Below, in pieces: positions 34,136-43,054 of a stretch of 64,000 nucleotides of DNA. Every line of letters starts with the position of its first letter. Position 1 is the first letter of the stretch. The translations under genes were made by a program, and so were the position numbers. Location: positions 44,194 through 108,193 of the forward strand of contig CALHDG010000027.1 in assembly GCA_938023075.1 (NCBI GenBank), given 5' to 3'. This DNA comes from an uncultured Chitinophagales bacterium (GTDB taxonomy: Bacteria; Bacteroidota; Bacteroidia; Chitinophagales; JAHDHT01). The notes under the pieces are model-generated. The model saw only the letters and a list, made by a program, of their open reading frames with translations, was not told where the DNA came from and did no database searches.

Positions 34136-34987
34136 TTAAGCCTGTGTTTTTAATTTTTGCACTAAGGTAATAGTTTCTTTCGCTTCTTTTACATCGTGTA
34201 CTCTTAAAATATGCGCGCCGTTTAATAAAGCTACCGTATGTAAAACTGTGCTTCCGTTAAGGGCAGCTTCTGGTGTGCCTTGTAAGGTTTTCCAAATTAA
34301 GGATTTTCTGGAAAGTCCAACCAATAGCGGGCAATCTAAAACCTGCAACTCCTGAAGCCGGTTTAAAATTTCGTAGTTTTGATTGATGGTTTTACTAAAG
34401 CCAATACCCGGATCAATAATAACATCGACTATACCATTTTTTCTGGCAAGATGCGTTCGCGCCACAAAATAATCAACCATATTTACCAGTAAGTTATCAT
34501 AGTGCGTTTGTTGTTGCATGGTTGCTGGGGTACCTTGCATATGCATCATTATACATGGTGCATTTTTAAATTTTGCTATGGTTGGTAGCATGCTTTCATC
34601 AAAAACACCGGCACTAATATCATTAATCATATGGGCACCTGCTTGTAAACATTGTTCAGCAACTTTAGCGTGTAGCGTGTCTATCGATAAAATTATATTG
34701 GGAAATTGTGTCAATGCTTTTTCAATAAGGGGTAACAATTTTTTTAGTTCATTTTCTGGCTGAGACAGTATTGCTCCCGGTCTTGATGACATTGCCCCAA
34801 CATCAATAATGTCTGCTCCTTCCTCCAGCATTTTTTTAATTTGAGTTAGTTGGTTGTTTAAGGTTTGATGTTTGCCTCCATCATAAAAAGAATTGTTGGT
34901 AACATTTAAAATGCCCATGACTAAGGGAGTGGTTAAGGCGATTAAATTCCCTCTGCAATTGATTGAGTATGCGGATTGGTTATACAA
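34136..34987 (-). CDS. folP: dihydropteroate synthase
   Basis: A 283-residue TIM-barrel enzyme. Motifs: VMGILNVTNNSFYDGGKH (pterin/pyrophosphate loop), EGADIIDVGAMSSRPGA, INDISAGVFDE, IIDPGIGFSKT and GLSRKSLI, and the late LRVHDVKEA. It joins pABA to the dihydropterin pyrophosphate in folate synthesis. A class IV aminotransferase lies upstream on the same strand, a plausible source of pABA. The opening ANKQ-type leader codons are not family sequence; MYNQSAYSINCRGNL is taken as the start. Confidence 0.94.
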   Translation of the reverse strand: MYNQSAYSINCRGNLIALTTPLVMGILNVTNNSFYDGGKHQTLNNQLTQIKKMLEEGADIIDVGAMSSRPGAILSQPENELKKLLPLIEKALTQFPNIILSIDTLHAKVAEQCLQAGAHMINDISAGVFDESMLPTIAKFKNAPCIMMHMQGTPATMQQQTHYDNLLVNMVDYFVARTHLARKNGIVDVIIDPGIGFSKTINQNYEILNRLQELQVLDCPLLVGLSRKSLIWKTLQGTPEAALNGSTVLHTVALLNGAHILRVHDVKEAKETITLVQKLKTQA

Positions 34988-35111
34988 GGTTTTATACAGT
35001 TGCTGTTTGGTAGCAAAAGTACAAATGAAATATGGAATTGCGTTAAGGAACGTGTTTAAAATAACTACGTAACAAGTGGCGCGCTTATATATACCAATGA
35101 GGTTGGAAGCC

Positions 35112-35230
35112 TAGCCCCGATTGCAACGGTTATGCCATTTGTGCGGGGCATTGTCGCGTTTGCCAAATGGCATTTGAGTGGAAAGCGGGGAGCTCGTTTC
35201 TACATGGTTTTATGGTTTCGCTTCAAATTT
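35112..35230 (+). repeat. dispersed hairpin repeat, copy E
   Basis: A complete copy: frame AGCCCCGATTGCAACGGTT and TTGAGTGGAAAGCGGGGAGC, 9-bp inner stem ATGCCATTT / AAATGGCAT (arms about 35132-35140 and 35165-35173), tail GGTTTCGCTTCAAATTTT at 35214-35231. It is antisense to the flanking minus-strand genes. Confidence 0.88.
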
Positions 35231-35249
35231 TCTGTTGGTTGTTACAGCT

Positions 35250-35416
35250 TTGGTTATGAAAATTTCGTTTGTTAAAATTTTTGATTGCGCAAATTTTTAG
35301 GTCGCAAAAATTTTGGTCATGAAAATTTTTGTTTGCACAAATTTTGTAGATCGCAAAATTTTTAGGTTATTAAAATTTTCGCAAGCGAAAATTTTAGGTC
35401 GCAAAAATTGCGACCT
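35250..35416. repeat. degenerate array of AAAATTTT/TCGCAAAAAT units
   Basis: At least six variants of AAAATTTT joined to TCGCAAA or GCACAAA, several fully palindromic: an 11-bp stem TAAAATTTTCG / CGAAAATTTTA at 35371-35396 with loop CAAG, and GGTCGCAA / TTGCGACC at 35397-35415. The last hairpin could act as a terminator or structural end. Confidence 0.7.
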
Positions 35417-35435
35417 CTACGGTAATGCATTTCGT

Positions 35436-36299
35436 TTATACAAATTCCCACAAACTCTTAATTTCTTTTTCTTCTTTTTCTACCAGTAATTCGTGCAGTT
35501 GTTTTGCAAAAGTTCTATTTAATGATTTGTTGTTGAACGTTGTTGCCGGAACAATTCCTTTTATGACGTTGGTGAGAAAAATTTCTTCGGCATCATTCAT
35601 ATCGGTTAGGCTAAGTGGGGCTTGTTGCAAGGCAATGTTGTGCTGCTTACACAGTTTTACCAATACACGCCGCAGTACCCCATCAATGCCACCTTCGTTG
35701 TTGGGTGGTGTAATTAACAAATTGTTGACCACCGCAAAAATGTTAGCCGTTGAAGCATCGGCAATTCTGCCGTGCTCATTTAAAATAAGCACTTCATCAA
35801 ATTGATGTTGTTGTTTAAAAATAGAGGCTTGTACATATATATGGCTATTCACCGATTTAAAGTTAGCCCATTTACCGGTTGGTTTAAACATGTCGTTGTA
35901 CAATCCTAAGGTAAAGGTATTGTTATGTAATCGGTAAACATCGGTTTCAACCGGATGAATTTGCATCATTAAATCACAACCATTAGAAGTTGGTAAATAT
36001 TTGCCTTCACCTAAGCGGCTAACTTGAATGCGCAAATTCCCATTTTCAATTTCGTTTTGTTTGGCTAAATCAATAATGGTGTAAACAAAAAAGCTATAGG
36101 TCCAATGTTCTGGAATTTCGAATTGCAAGGTGTCTAAAGCAAGAATTAACCGGCTGTAATGATGTTTTAAAAAAAGTGGAACACCTTTACGCACTTTAAG
36201 TGTTTCAAAAACACCATCACCATAGCGGTAAGCTCTATTTTTGTAAGATACGGCAAAGTCCTTTTCAGGAACGAGTTTATTGTTGGAATATATAAACAT
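35436..36299 (-). CDS. class IV aminotransferase (aminodeoxychorismate lyase or branched-chain type)
   Basis: A 287-residue PLP enzyme of fold type IV. Conserved segments: NRAYRYGDGVFETLKVRKG near the N-terminus, KSVN-type motif FKSVNSHIYVQASIFKQQ carrying the catalytic Lys, LNEHGRIADASTANIFAV and GGIDGVLRRVLVKLC. The size and neighbourhood (folP downstream) favour aminodeoxychorismate lyase (PabC) in folate synthesis; branched-chain or D-amino acid aminotransferase cannot be excluded. Confidence 0.82.
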   Translation of the reverse strand: MFIYSNNKLVPEKDFAVSYKNRAYRYGDGVFETLKVRKGVPLFLKHHYSRLILALDTLQFEIPEHWTYSFFVYTIIDLAKQNEIENGNLRIQVSRLGEGKYLPTSNGCDLMMQIHPVETDVYRLHNNTFTLGLYNDMFKPTGKWANFKSVNSHIYVQASIFKQQHQFDEVLILNEHGRIADASTANIFAVVNNLLITPPNNEGGIDGVLRRVLVKLCKQHNIALQQAPLSLTDMNDAEEIFLTNVIKGIVPATTFNNKSLNRTFAKQLHELLVEKEEKEIKSLWEFV

Positions 36300-36307
36300 A
36301 GGGTGCT

Positions 36308-36961
36308 TTACAAATCAATCCAACTGCTGCCATCAAAAAACCGGAAACCAGGTTTTCCATTTTCGCGGTTACTGCCATCATCTAAATAAGTAAATCCTTT
36401 AGCTGCATTTGCCGGTACCTCACTAAGCATATCAATTATGCCAAAGCCGGGTGGACCTGGTGGTCCTGGAGGACCGGGAGCTCCTGACGTTCCATTTACA
36501 CCCGGGGGTCCTGGTGGACCGGCTGGACCAGGCACATTGTTACCCGATTCTAAGGCATACAAAGCGTAAGGTACGGTAAGTAATTCTACCGTACCGGCTA
36601 AGGTATAATTTTCTCCGCCTGCTGCATCCATTTCAACTTTTACAAAGTGTCGTTTAATTCCCCAATTGATGGCACCAAACGATCCGTCTACAACCGTGCC
36701 TCTGCCAATTTGTAAATTAAACAAACCTATTTCGCTACTGCTTGCCGTGTGGGTTTCGCAGTACACGGTATTGCCGGCAGCATTATCTTCTAAAATAGAT
36801 ATTTTAAAGCCCAATTGCTGGTTTACCAATGGCTTGTCTTCTTTATCTAAAGCAATACCTTGATAGCTAAATGCCTGAGGTAATTGTGCGAACACCCCGC
36901 TTGTGCAAAACACCGTTGAGATGTACAGTATGGTTATGATGGTTGTAATTAATCGTATCAT
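36308..36961 (-). CDS. secreted protein with collagen-like repeats
   Basis: 217 residues. A signal peptide (ITTIITILYISTVFCTSGVF) is followed by a beta-rich domain (PQAFSYQGIALDKEDKPLV ... FKISILEDNAAGNTVYCETH), then a collagen-like G-x-y tract at about 148-178 (GPAGPPGPPGVNG and GAPGPPGPPGPPGFG) and a short C-terminal domain ending FFDGSSWIDL. This layout is common in exported Bacteroidota proteins of unknown function; the collagen part probably trimerises. It overlaps the preceding T9SS gene by one base (TAATG), so the two are translationally coupled. Confidence 0.8.
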   Translation of the reverse strand: MIRLITTIITILYISTVFCTSGVFAQLPQAFSYQGIALDKEDKPLVNQQLGFKISILEDNAAGNTVYCETHTASSSEIGLFNLQIGRGTVVDGSFGAINWGIKRHFVKVEMDAAGGENYTLAGTVELLTVPYALYALESGNNVPGPAGPPGPPGVNGTSGAPGPPGPPGPPGFGIIDMLSEVPANAAKGFTYLDDGSNRENGKPGFRFFDGSSWIDL

Positions 36962-37638
36962 TAAAATTTAATTAGATTTAAGTTTTGAAAATAATGGTTG
37001 TCTTTACTAATTTTTAAAATATAACTGCCTGCCGGCAACGATTCTACCGCTACTATAGTTTTTAGCTGTGATAAATTTTGAGCTGATTGAATTTCTTTTC
37101 CATTCATCGTATATATAGCATATTTCAAATTTTGCATTGCCTTTTCATTTTCTATGGTAAAAAAAGCGGTTGTTGGATTTGGATAAACTGCAATTTCTTC
37201 TAAATGAAAAGAGGCAATATCTGAAGGAAGTTCTGTTAATAAATATTGAATAAGTCCTTGTGATATACGTAAATTCCCCTCGCTGGTTTCTGTATTTAAG
37301 GCTTCTCCCATACTAAAATGGATACTATGTTCATCGTTAGAAAAACTACCGCCGGTAGTAGAAAAAGAGGAAGAGGAAATGGATTGAGCAGCAATTATAC
37401 CTGAACAAAAAAGACTGATCACTGTTAAATAAAAGCATTTTTTTTGAAGCGAAACAAAAGCAGGTGTTTTCGAAGGGGCAGCCCGCTTTCCGCTCAAATG
37501 CGCCCTCCGCTCCGCTCCGGTCGCATAACCGCTGCAATCGGGGCTAAACGTCCAAGCTCGCCCGGCTTCAATAACTTTCCAAAAGTTACGTTGCCAATTT
37601 AATATAATCATTAAAATTTTCAAGTTTTTATTATTCAT
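36961..37638 (-). CDS. T9SS type A sorting-domain protein; N-terminus disrupted by a repeat
   Basis: The core is a small exported protein: signal-like KKCFYLTVISLFCSGIIAAQ, a Ser-rich mature start, then a T9SS type A domain (AVYPNPTTAFFTIENEKAMQ and LPAGSYILKISKDNHYF). The normal start just before KKCFYL is missing: hairpin repeat copy F ends at that point (37443). The frame stays open through the repeat to 37638, adding about 60 residues not typical of secreted proteins (for example CSGYATGAERRAHLSGKRAA). True start unknown; translation may begin at a rare codon or the gene may be impaired. Cotranscribed with the collagen-repeat gene downstream. Confidence 0.7.
   Translation of the reverse strand: MNNKNLKILMIILNWQRNFWKVIEAGRAWTFSPDCSGYATGAERRAHLSGKRAAPSKTPAFVSLQKKCFYLTVISLFCSGIIAAQSISSSSFSTTGGSFSNDEHSIHFSMGEALNTETSEGNLRISQGLIQYLLTELPSDIASFHLEEIAVYPNPTTAFFTIENEKAMQNLKYAIYTMNGKEIQSAQNLSQLKTIVAVESLPAGSYILKISKDNHYFQNLNLIKF
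37443..37546 (-). repeat. dispersed hairpin repeat, copy F
   Basis: On the minus strand: frame AGCCCCGATTGCAGCGGTT and TTGAGCGGAAAGCGGGC, inner stem ATGCGACC / GGGCGCAT (one mismatch), loop GGAGCGGAGCGGA, tail GTTTCGCTTCAAAAAA at 37439-37455. It overlaps the 5' part of the T9SS gene reading frame. Confidence 0.85.
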
Positions 37639-37702
37639 AAATCGCAGGTCGCAAACAAGTTAAGTTTTTCAGTTCATTAAAAAATTACACTTAGCAAAAA
37701 TG

Positions 37703-37766
37703 CATCTGACTTCTCACTTCTGGCTTCTGACTTCTGGTTTCTGACATCTCGCATCTCATCACATCT
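37703..37766. repeat. low-complexity CTTCTGA-type tandem repeat
   Basis: About eight loose copies of a TTCTGACTTC-like unit (TGACTTCTCACTTCTGGCTT and variants) lie between the TPM-protein stop and the T9SS gene start. No other feature is seen in the intervening bases. Confidence 0.6.
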
Positions 37767-37771
37767 AAAAT

Positions 37772-38638
37772 CTACCAACTGCCACCAGCACCACCGCCGC
37801 CAAAGCTACCGCCACCAAAACCACCAAAGCCGCCACCACCAGAACTTCCGCTGCCAAAACTACCCCCGCCACTGCCAAAACCACCACCGGTAGACCAAGT
37901 GCCACCGCCCCACATCGGTTTATTGCCACTGTTAAATGGTTTTACGCCTTTGCCTGAATACGTATAGCCATTTGAATTGAATTTAGAACCCAAATAAGCA
38001 AACAGAAAAAACAAAGCAACAAACAACAATAGCATCACAAAAAAGCCAACCATCGGATCGCTTTTTGCTTTTGGGCTAAAGGTAAACTCGCCTCTTAAAT
38101 ACGCTGCCAATTGTTCAACAGCTTTATTTATTCCGTTAAAATAGTTGCCGGTTCTAAACTGAGGAATCATTATATCTTCTACAATTCGTTTGGCATAGGC
38201 ATCAGGTATGGCTCCCTCTGTACCATAACCGGTAGCTATAAATGTTTTACGTTCGTTAGGGGCAATTAATATAACTATGCCGTTATCTTCTTCTGCTTGA
38301 CCAACCCCCCATTTCTCTCCTAACTCAAAAGCAAAAAACGAAGCCTCTTCGCCACCCAAAGATTGAACACTTACTACCGTAATTTGTGTAGAGGTACTAT
38401 CATTATAAGCTACTAGTCTACGCTCTAATTGCCGTTCTTCATTAGGTTTTAAAATGTTAGCAAAATCGTTAACTAATTTTGGAGGCTGCGGTCTATCTGG
38501 TATTTCAGGAAGTGCAAACAATGTTGAACACAGGCAACAAAAAATTACCACAATGCTTAGTCTTAAAAGAAGCATGGTAACAAAATAGCCTTCTTTTGTT
38601 TTTCGACGATGATAGGTGGAGGTTTTTGTTTTACTCAC
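37772..38638 (-). CDS. TPM-domain membrane protein with glycine-rich tail
   Basis: 288 residues. A signal-anchor (LRLSIVVIFCCLCSTLFALP), then a TPM domain (about 55-180: VNDFANILKPNEERQLERRL, TQITVVSVQSL and DNGIVILIAPNERKTFIATG), one transmembrane helix (about 203-222) and a glycine/serine-rich tail ending GGSFGGGGAGGSW. TPM proteins are implicated in membrane-protein turnover and photosystem repair in phototrophs; in other bacteria they are encoded with LemA, as here. The start overlaps the stop of the upstream TPM gene by 1 bp. Confidence 0.88.
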   Translation of the reverse strand: MSKTKTSTYHRRKTKEGYFVTMLLLRLSIVVIFCCLCSTLFALPEIPDRPQPPKLVNDFANILKPNEERQLERRLVAYNDSTSTQITVVSVQSLGGEEASFFAFELGEKWGVGQAEEDNGIVILIAPNERKTFIATGYGTEGAIPDAYAKRIVEDIMIPQFRTGNYFNGINKAVEQLAAYLRGEFTFSPKAKSDPMVGFFVMLLLFVALFFLFAYLGSKFNSNGYTYSGKGVKPFNSGNKPMWGGGTWSTGGGFGSGGGSFGSGSSGGGGFGGFGGGSFGGGGAGGSW

Positions 38639-39084
38639 TAAGCAAACGATATATCATTAGGAATTTCGTTTTCATTAGGTCCTTCACCTGCTGGATAAAA
38701 TTCAATTAACTTTCTACCCACTAATTTTATGGACTCTAAAGTACCGACCAAAAACAAGTTCTCTTTAAAATGATCTTCAATAATCCATGCAACGGTATTC
38801 CAAAAATCAGCATCCACTTTTTCGTTAATTCCTGTATCTCCCCAAACGGCAAAGGTATGGCTTTGTACCGCAAGGTAAATCAACACGGCATTTCTATTTT
38901 CTGTTTCGTGTAACTTTAATTTTTGGAAAAGCTCTTTGGCTCTTAACAAAGGTTCTACCTTACATTCGTTTTCTATGTGCAACTTTATCTCGCCGGTAGT
39001 ATCTTTTTCCCATTCTCTAATTGCCTGAACTATTTTATGTTGTTCATTTTCAGAGAAGAATTTATTTGCTTTTTCTTTAGCCAT
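38638..39084 (-). CDS. cytosolic TPM-domain protein
   Basis: 148 residues, a stand-alone TPM domain without signal peptide: FFSENEQHKIVQAIREWEKD and TTGEIKLHIE, NRNAVLIYLAVQSHTFAVWG and FLVGTLESIKLVGRKLIEFY. It is the second TPM copy of the lemA operon. Probably acts with the membrane-bound paralogue encoded immediately downstream. Confidence 0.85.
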   Translation of the reverse strand: MAKEKANKFFSENEQHKIVQAIREWEKDTTGEIKLHIENECKVEPLLRAKELFQKLKLHETENRNAVLIYLAVQSHTFAVWGDTGINEKVDADFWNTVAWIIEDHFKENLFLVGTLESIKLVGRKLIEFYPAGEGPNENEIPNDISFA

Positions 39085-39095
39085 AACCTTTGTTT

Positions 39096-39683
39096 TTAAA
39101 ATTCCACTGAAGGTGCTTCATCTGCCCCTTCTTTTGATTCGAAATAGGCTTTTTTATCAAAACCTAACAAGCCTGCGTAAGCCATTTGCGGAAACGAACG
39201 CACCATACTATTATAACCCTCAACCGTTTCATTAAATTTTTGTCGTTCCACTGAAATACGATTTTCTGTACCCTCCAATTGAGCCTGCAACTCCAAAAAT
39301 CCTCTATCTGCTTTAAGTTCGGGATATCTTTCAAAAGTTAACAATAATCTCGATAAAGCACCACTTACTTTACCTTGTGCTGCTTCAAATTGTTTTATAT
39401 TATCTGCTGTTAAATTACTGGGATCAATTTCTACTTTGGTGGCTGAAGCTCTGGCATTGACTACCGCTTCAAGTGTACTTTTTTCAAAATCAGCTAACCC
39501 TTTTACTGTTTTCACTAAATTCGGAATTAAATCAGCCCTTCGTTGGTAAGCTGCTTCCACATCTGCCCATTGCCCTTGCACTTTTTCATCTAATTCTACC
39601 ATACCATTGTAGCCGCACGAACTCATAAAAAGTAATACGCCAACAAACATGAGATTTCTAAAAAGTATTTTCATTTGTATCAT
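39096..39683 (-). CDS. LemA family lipoprotein
   Basis: A 195-residue LemA protein, with a lipobox (VGVLLFMSSC) after a short hydrophobic segment and the family coiled coil (DEKVQGQWADVEAAYQRRAD, LIPNLVKTVKGLADFE, NRISVERQKFNETVEGYN). Start ATG 39683, or the second Met at 39674. LemA proteins are membrane-anchored, mostly exposed outside the cytoplasm, and often operonic with TPM genes, as in this three-gene set. Confidence 0.92.
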   Translation of the reverse strand: MIQMKILFRNLMFVGVLLFMSSCGYNGMVELDEKVQGQWADVEAAYQRRADLIPNLVKTVKGLADFEKSTLEAVVNARASATKVEIDPSNLTADNIKQFEAAQGKVSGALSRLLLTFERYPELKADRGFLELQAQLEGTENRISVERQKFNETVEGYNSMVRSFPQMAYAGLLGFDKKAYFESKEGADEAPSVEF

Positions 39684-39784
39684 TAATTATCTTTGTTTAC
39701 ATTCAGACTTATAAATAAACCTTTCGTCAATTTTATAAAGAAATAATTGTTCAATAACGTTCCAAAAATACTAAATTTAATTAG

Positions 39785-40285
39785 GGAAATAAGGCGAGTT
39801 GGTCAAATAGGTTTAGCTTTAATAGATATTATTCGGTTATGGCTATATCTGCACTTGCAGCTCACTAAATTAATTCCAAAATTTTTATATCACTGTTTAC
39901 AGTCAATTTGGAACAGTTGGCAAATAATAAGCCTCCTGAAGTGCAGCAAATGTTGGAAGGATGGACTGAATGAGATGCGAAAATGTTAATTGCACAATGT
40001 TTAATTGTCGAAATTTTTGATATTGGCAAACATCAAAAGCCGTATAATCACGAACGGTATCTTAAAAACTTAAAAAAATTACCAGAAGAACCTTTTGAAG
40101 ATGGAGCGGAACACCAAGTTGAGTTAGACACACAATTAACAAACAATTATTTACCCACCGGCATAAAAATTGGGCGCAACGATAAAGTAACCGTTAAATA
40201 TGTAGATGGCAGGGTAGAAAAAAGTATCAAATTCAAAAAAGTGAAAGATGATTTACTCAACGGACTTTGCGACTTGGTTGAATAA
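39785..40285 (+). pseudogene. decayed gene with two in-frame stops
   Basis: One reading frame stays protein-like across TAA at 39866 and a TGA near 39968: VNLEQLANNKPPEVQQMLEG then WTE-stop-DAKMLIAQCLIVEIFDIG, continuing 100 residues to a TAA at 40285. The end, GIKIGRNDKVTVKYVDGRVE then KSIKFKKVKDDLLNGLCDLV, resembles the C-terminal tail of Bacteroidota SecA-like proteins, but this is recalled, not checked. The last 100 codons could still be translated from ATG 39983. Confidence 0.5.
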
Positions 40286-40300
40286 CATATTGCAAACCTG

Positions 40301-42673
40301 CTACGGATTTATAACGCCCAGACTGTAATTCACAAAATTATAGCTAATGGTTGTTACGAAAATAGTTGCACTTACTTCGGTGCTACAACCATCTACTGAT
40401 GTATAGTGATAGGTTATGGTATGAAAACCTGGTCCGGCAAGTACCGGATTAAAGGCGTTGAACATCACTCCATCTCCAGTAAAATAACCCCCTGATGGTT
40501 CGCCGGTTAAGGCAATTGGTGAGCCTGATAAAGTACTAGACGGAAAATCGATAATACTGGCTTGTATTGCACAGTTACTATTAATTTCAATGTTGTCAAT
40601 ATACATCCAATTACCCCAATTGCTTTGGTTTTCAAAAATGAGGGTAATTACCTCACCATCAAAAGCCGAAAGGTTAACCGTTTCTGTTTTCCAATCATCG
40701 CAGCTTTGCGGAACAAAAGCTTCGCTGTTGTTTGGTGCTGTTGCCAAGGCATTGCCAGTTTGATAAAATACAGATGTTGAATTGAATGAGCATCCATTCA
40801 CAAAAATTTCTAAGGCATCAAAATAGTTATCGTTGTATTTAGCGTATGCCACATCAAAAGTGAGTTGGCTGTTGGTATGGTTGCTTAAATTAAAGCTCAG
40901 GCTGAATTGATCTGTCGTTCCTGCATTGTTGACCCCAAAATTATCTACAGCCATTACTGTGCTATTACAAAGGTCACCACTCTGAATCATCCAGTTAGTT
41001 GGATCTGTTCCAATAGCAATATTCCAATCGTTACCTATTTCAAAATCTTGTTGATAAGGCAGATTTACACCAACCGGATTGATCACTTCTATGAAATTAA
41101 ACAGTGTAAAGCTGTGATTGCCATTTGCATTACTTGTTGTTAATTGTACTTCAAAAATACCAGGTGTATTATAAACAATTACTGGATTTTGTATGGAGGT
41201 ATTTATTGGGGTGCCTCCTATAAAAGTCCATTGCCAGGCTGTAGGGTTTAGTTGACTTTCATCTATAAATTGAATACTTTCACCAATACAAACTGTTGTA
41301 GCACCGGCACTAAAACTGCTGATGGGAGGCAGGTTAAAATTACACTGATCACTCAACATTAATGCCATTGTATTATAAGCGTTTACTCTGCCACCGGTAA
41401 CTGTGATGCCTTGCAAATCTGGAAGCGGATCTACCCCATTCAGAATATAATCTTTTAGCTGCAAAGCCACTGTAGTTGGATTGTTTTTGTAAGCCGCCAA
41501 ATAAGCCGGGCACATGGCTGCATGCATTAGTCCAACTAATCCAGCAACTATCGGTGTGGCTTCAGAAGTGCTGCCATTACTTGGCGAACCAAGATCAATG
41601 CTCATTTGTCCATAGCCTGAATCGCTCCAGCTATCGGTATTTGAGGTGTTGGTTACGGTTATTAAATGGTCTTCGGTACAAGCCGTTGGCAAATCGCCTG
41701 CTACATCTATATTGGCTAAATTGTTGAGCGTTGCACCTGCACTTAATATACCTCTTGACCCTGCTACCGCATGAGCAGCGCACCATAAAGGTGCTGTTGA
41801 CGGCAAAGCTGCAATGCCATACGAATTATTGGTGGCAACAATGTATGCTCCTTGCAAACCGTTACTTTGATCGTATAAATCCCGTTGGCTTATTACATAA
41901 TCAAAAGCGGTTATTACACGATCTTCATATGTAATGGAGGTAGTATCGTTAAATATTTGAACGGTCATAATTTGACAATTCCAATTTAAACCGGTATCAC
42001 CAATACCATTGTTACCTAAAGTGCCCGCTACTTCTAGTACAAATTGTCCATGGCCACCTGGGTCGTTTGTTAGATACCCATGACCTACAGTAACATCATA
42101 ACCCTGATAGTCATCTATCCAACCATTGTCATCATCATCTATTCCATTTAAGCCACCGGCTTCTGCTGCATTCGTCCAAAAATCAATATCGTTGTTGTTG
42201 TGGTCAAAGCCTCCGTCAATTACAGCAATTACAATGCGGTCGCCATCGGCATTATAGCCGCCTGTTGCAAAATCCCAGGCTTGTGGTGCATCTATGTCGG
42301 CATCTGTTCCATTGGTATTGTGAAACTGCCAGGGAATATTATCATTTGGAAAGGTTTGCCGCTTATAAACTTTGTGGTTGAGTTGAGCTACTTTAATGCC
42401 ATGATGTGCTCTTAACTTTCGCATCAATTCTTCATTACTAATTTTGTGCTTATTAAAAGAGAGTTTCCAGGCATTTAAACTTTCTGATATTTTCTTAGCT
42501 ATTTTCAATTCGTATTGAACAAACTGCTTTTCTATTTGATCAACCTTGAAACTATTATTGCCTTGTATTAAAATTTCACCGGCTTTATGGTTAACATTTG
42601 CTGCTAGCTTTTGAGCATTTACTGTTCCACACAATTGTATGAAACAGATTAAAAGGATCATTCTGTACATCAT
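40301..42673 (-). CDS. secreted subtilisin-like (S8) serine protease
   Basis: 790 residues. Signal peptide 1-20, propeptide about 21-105, then an S8 domain with Asp153 (IAVIDGGFDH), His208 (PGGHGQFVLEVAGT) and Ser370 (GSTSEATPIVAGL), and the oxyanion-side Asn in VATNNSYG. A PKD domain (FSAGATTVCIGESIQFIDES) and a jelly-roll-like domain (about 545-700, MYIDNIEINSNC) follow. The C-terminus is the SLTG/FNPxxxGxHxITY module ending FVNYSLGVINP, shared with the neighbouring lysyl-oxidase-like proteins. No T9SS type A domain follows, so the export route is not obvious. Confidence 0.92.
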   Translation of the reverse strand: MMYRMILLICFIQLCGTVNAQKLAANVNHKAGEILIQGNNSFKVDQIEKQFVQYELKIAKKISESLNAWKLSFNKHKISNEELMRKLRAHHGIKVAQLNHKVYKRQTFPNDNIPWQFHNTNGTDADIDAPQAWDFATGGYNADGDRIVIAVIDGGFDHNNNDIDFWTNAAEAGGLNGIDDDDNGWIDDYQGYDVTVGHGYLTNDPGGHGQFVLEVAGTLGNNGIGDTGLNWNCQIMTVQIFNDTTSITYEDRVITAFDYVISQRDLYDQSNGLQGAYIVATNNSYGIAALPSTAPLWCAAHAVAGSRGILSAGATLNNLANIDVAGDLPTACTEDHLITVTNTSNTDSWSDSGYGQMSIDLGSPSNGSTSEATPIVAGLVGLMHAAMCPAYLAAYKNNPTTVALQLKDYILNGVDPLPDLQGITVTGGRVNAYNTMALMLSDQCNFNLPPISSFSAGATTVCIGESIQFIDESQLNPTAWQWTFIGGTPINTSIQNPVIVYNTPGIFEVQLTTSNANGNHSFTLFNFIEVINPVGVNLPYQQDFEIGNDWNIAIGTDPTNWMIQSGDLCNSTVMAVDNFGVNNAGTTDQFSLSFNLSNHTNSQLTFDVAYAKYNDNYFDALEIFVNGCSFNSTSVFYQTGNALATAPNNSEAFVPQSCDDWKTETVNLSAFDGEVITLIFENQSNWGNWMYIDNIEINSNCAIQASIIDFPSSTLSGSPIALTGEPSGGYFTGDGVMFNAFNPVLAGPGFHTITYHYTSVDGCSTEVSATIFVTTISYNFVNYSLGVINP

Positions 42674-42787
42674 TAAATATTTACTTTATGTAAGATATGT
42701 AATGATTGTTTTAATTCCAAAAAAAAGTGTGGATTAGTTGATGTTTTTAGCCAAGTTGTTGAAGCCGGCTGCGGTTTAAAGTTTAGT

Positions 42788-42977
42788 CCCAATTTAGAAG
42801 CCAACAGCACTAAAGTGCATTGGGTTGTTTAGCAGCTAAGTGTTGTTTTTCGAATAGAAAAATTCTTCGTTTGAAATTGGGTGTTCGCTATTCGATATTT
42901 TTTGGTTGACCTTTTAATGAATAACTAATATTGATTAACGAATGTTGAATTATTTTCAATGTATAAATAATTGACAA
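42788..42977 (+). repeat. dispersed ~200-bp repeat X, copy 2
   Basis: Homologous to 13942-14147, with a 42-bp identical core. Its first 40 bases form a hairpin CCCAAT / ATTGGG, so it may begin with a diverged relative of the hairpin repeat. Confidence 0.85.
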
Positions 42978-43054
42978 TTAGATAAAAATTTATTGCACAG
43001 GATGAGCAATTTTGAGTATAGCCAAGTTGTTGAAGCCGGCTGCGGTTTAAAGTT

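Larger units (their letters stand above)
34988..35435. other. repeat-filled interval between the two folate genes
   Basis: There is no gene. It contains hairpin repeat copy E and an array of AAAATTTT-centred hairpins (see separate entries). Confidence 0.7.

Noticed and set aside
39747..39989. 80-residue plus-strand frame
   Set aside because: Out of frame with the protein-like decayed gene in the same place; composition looks non-coding.
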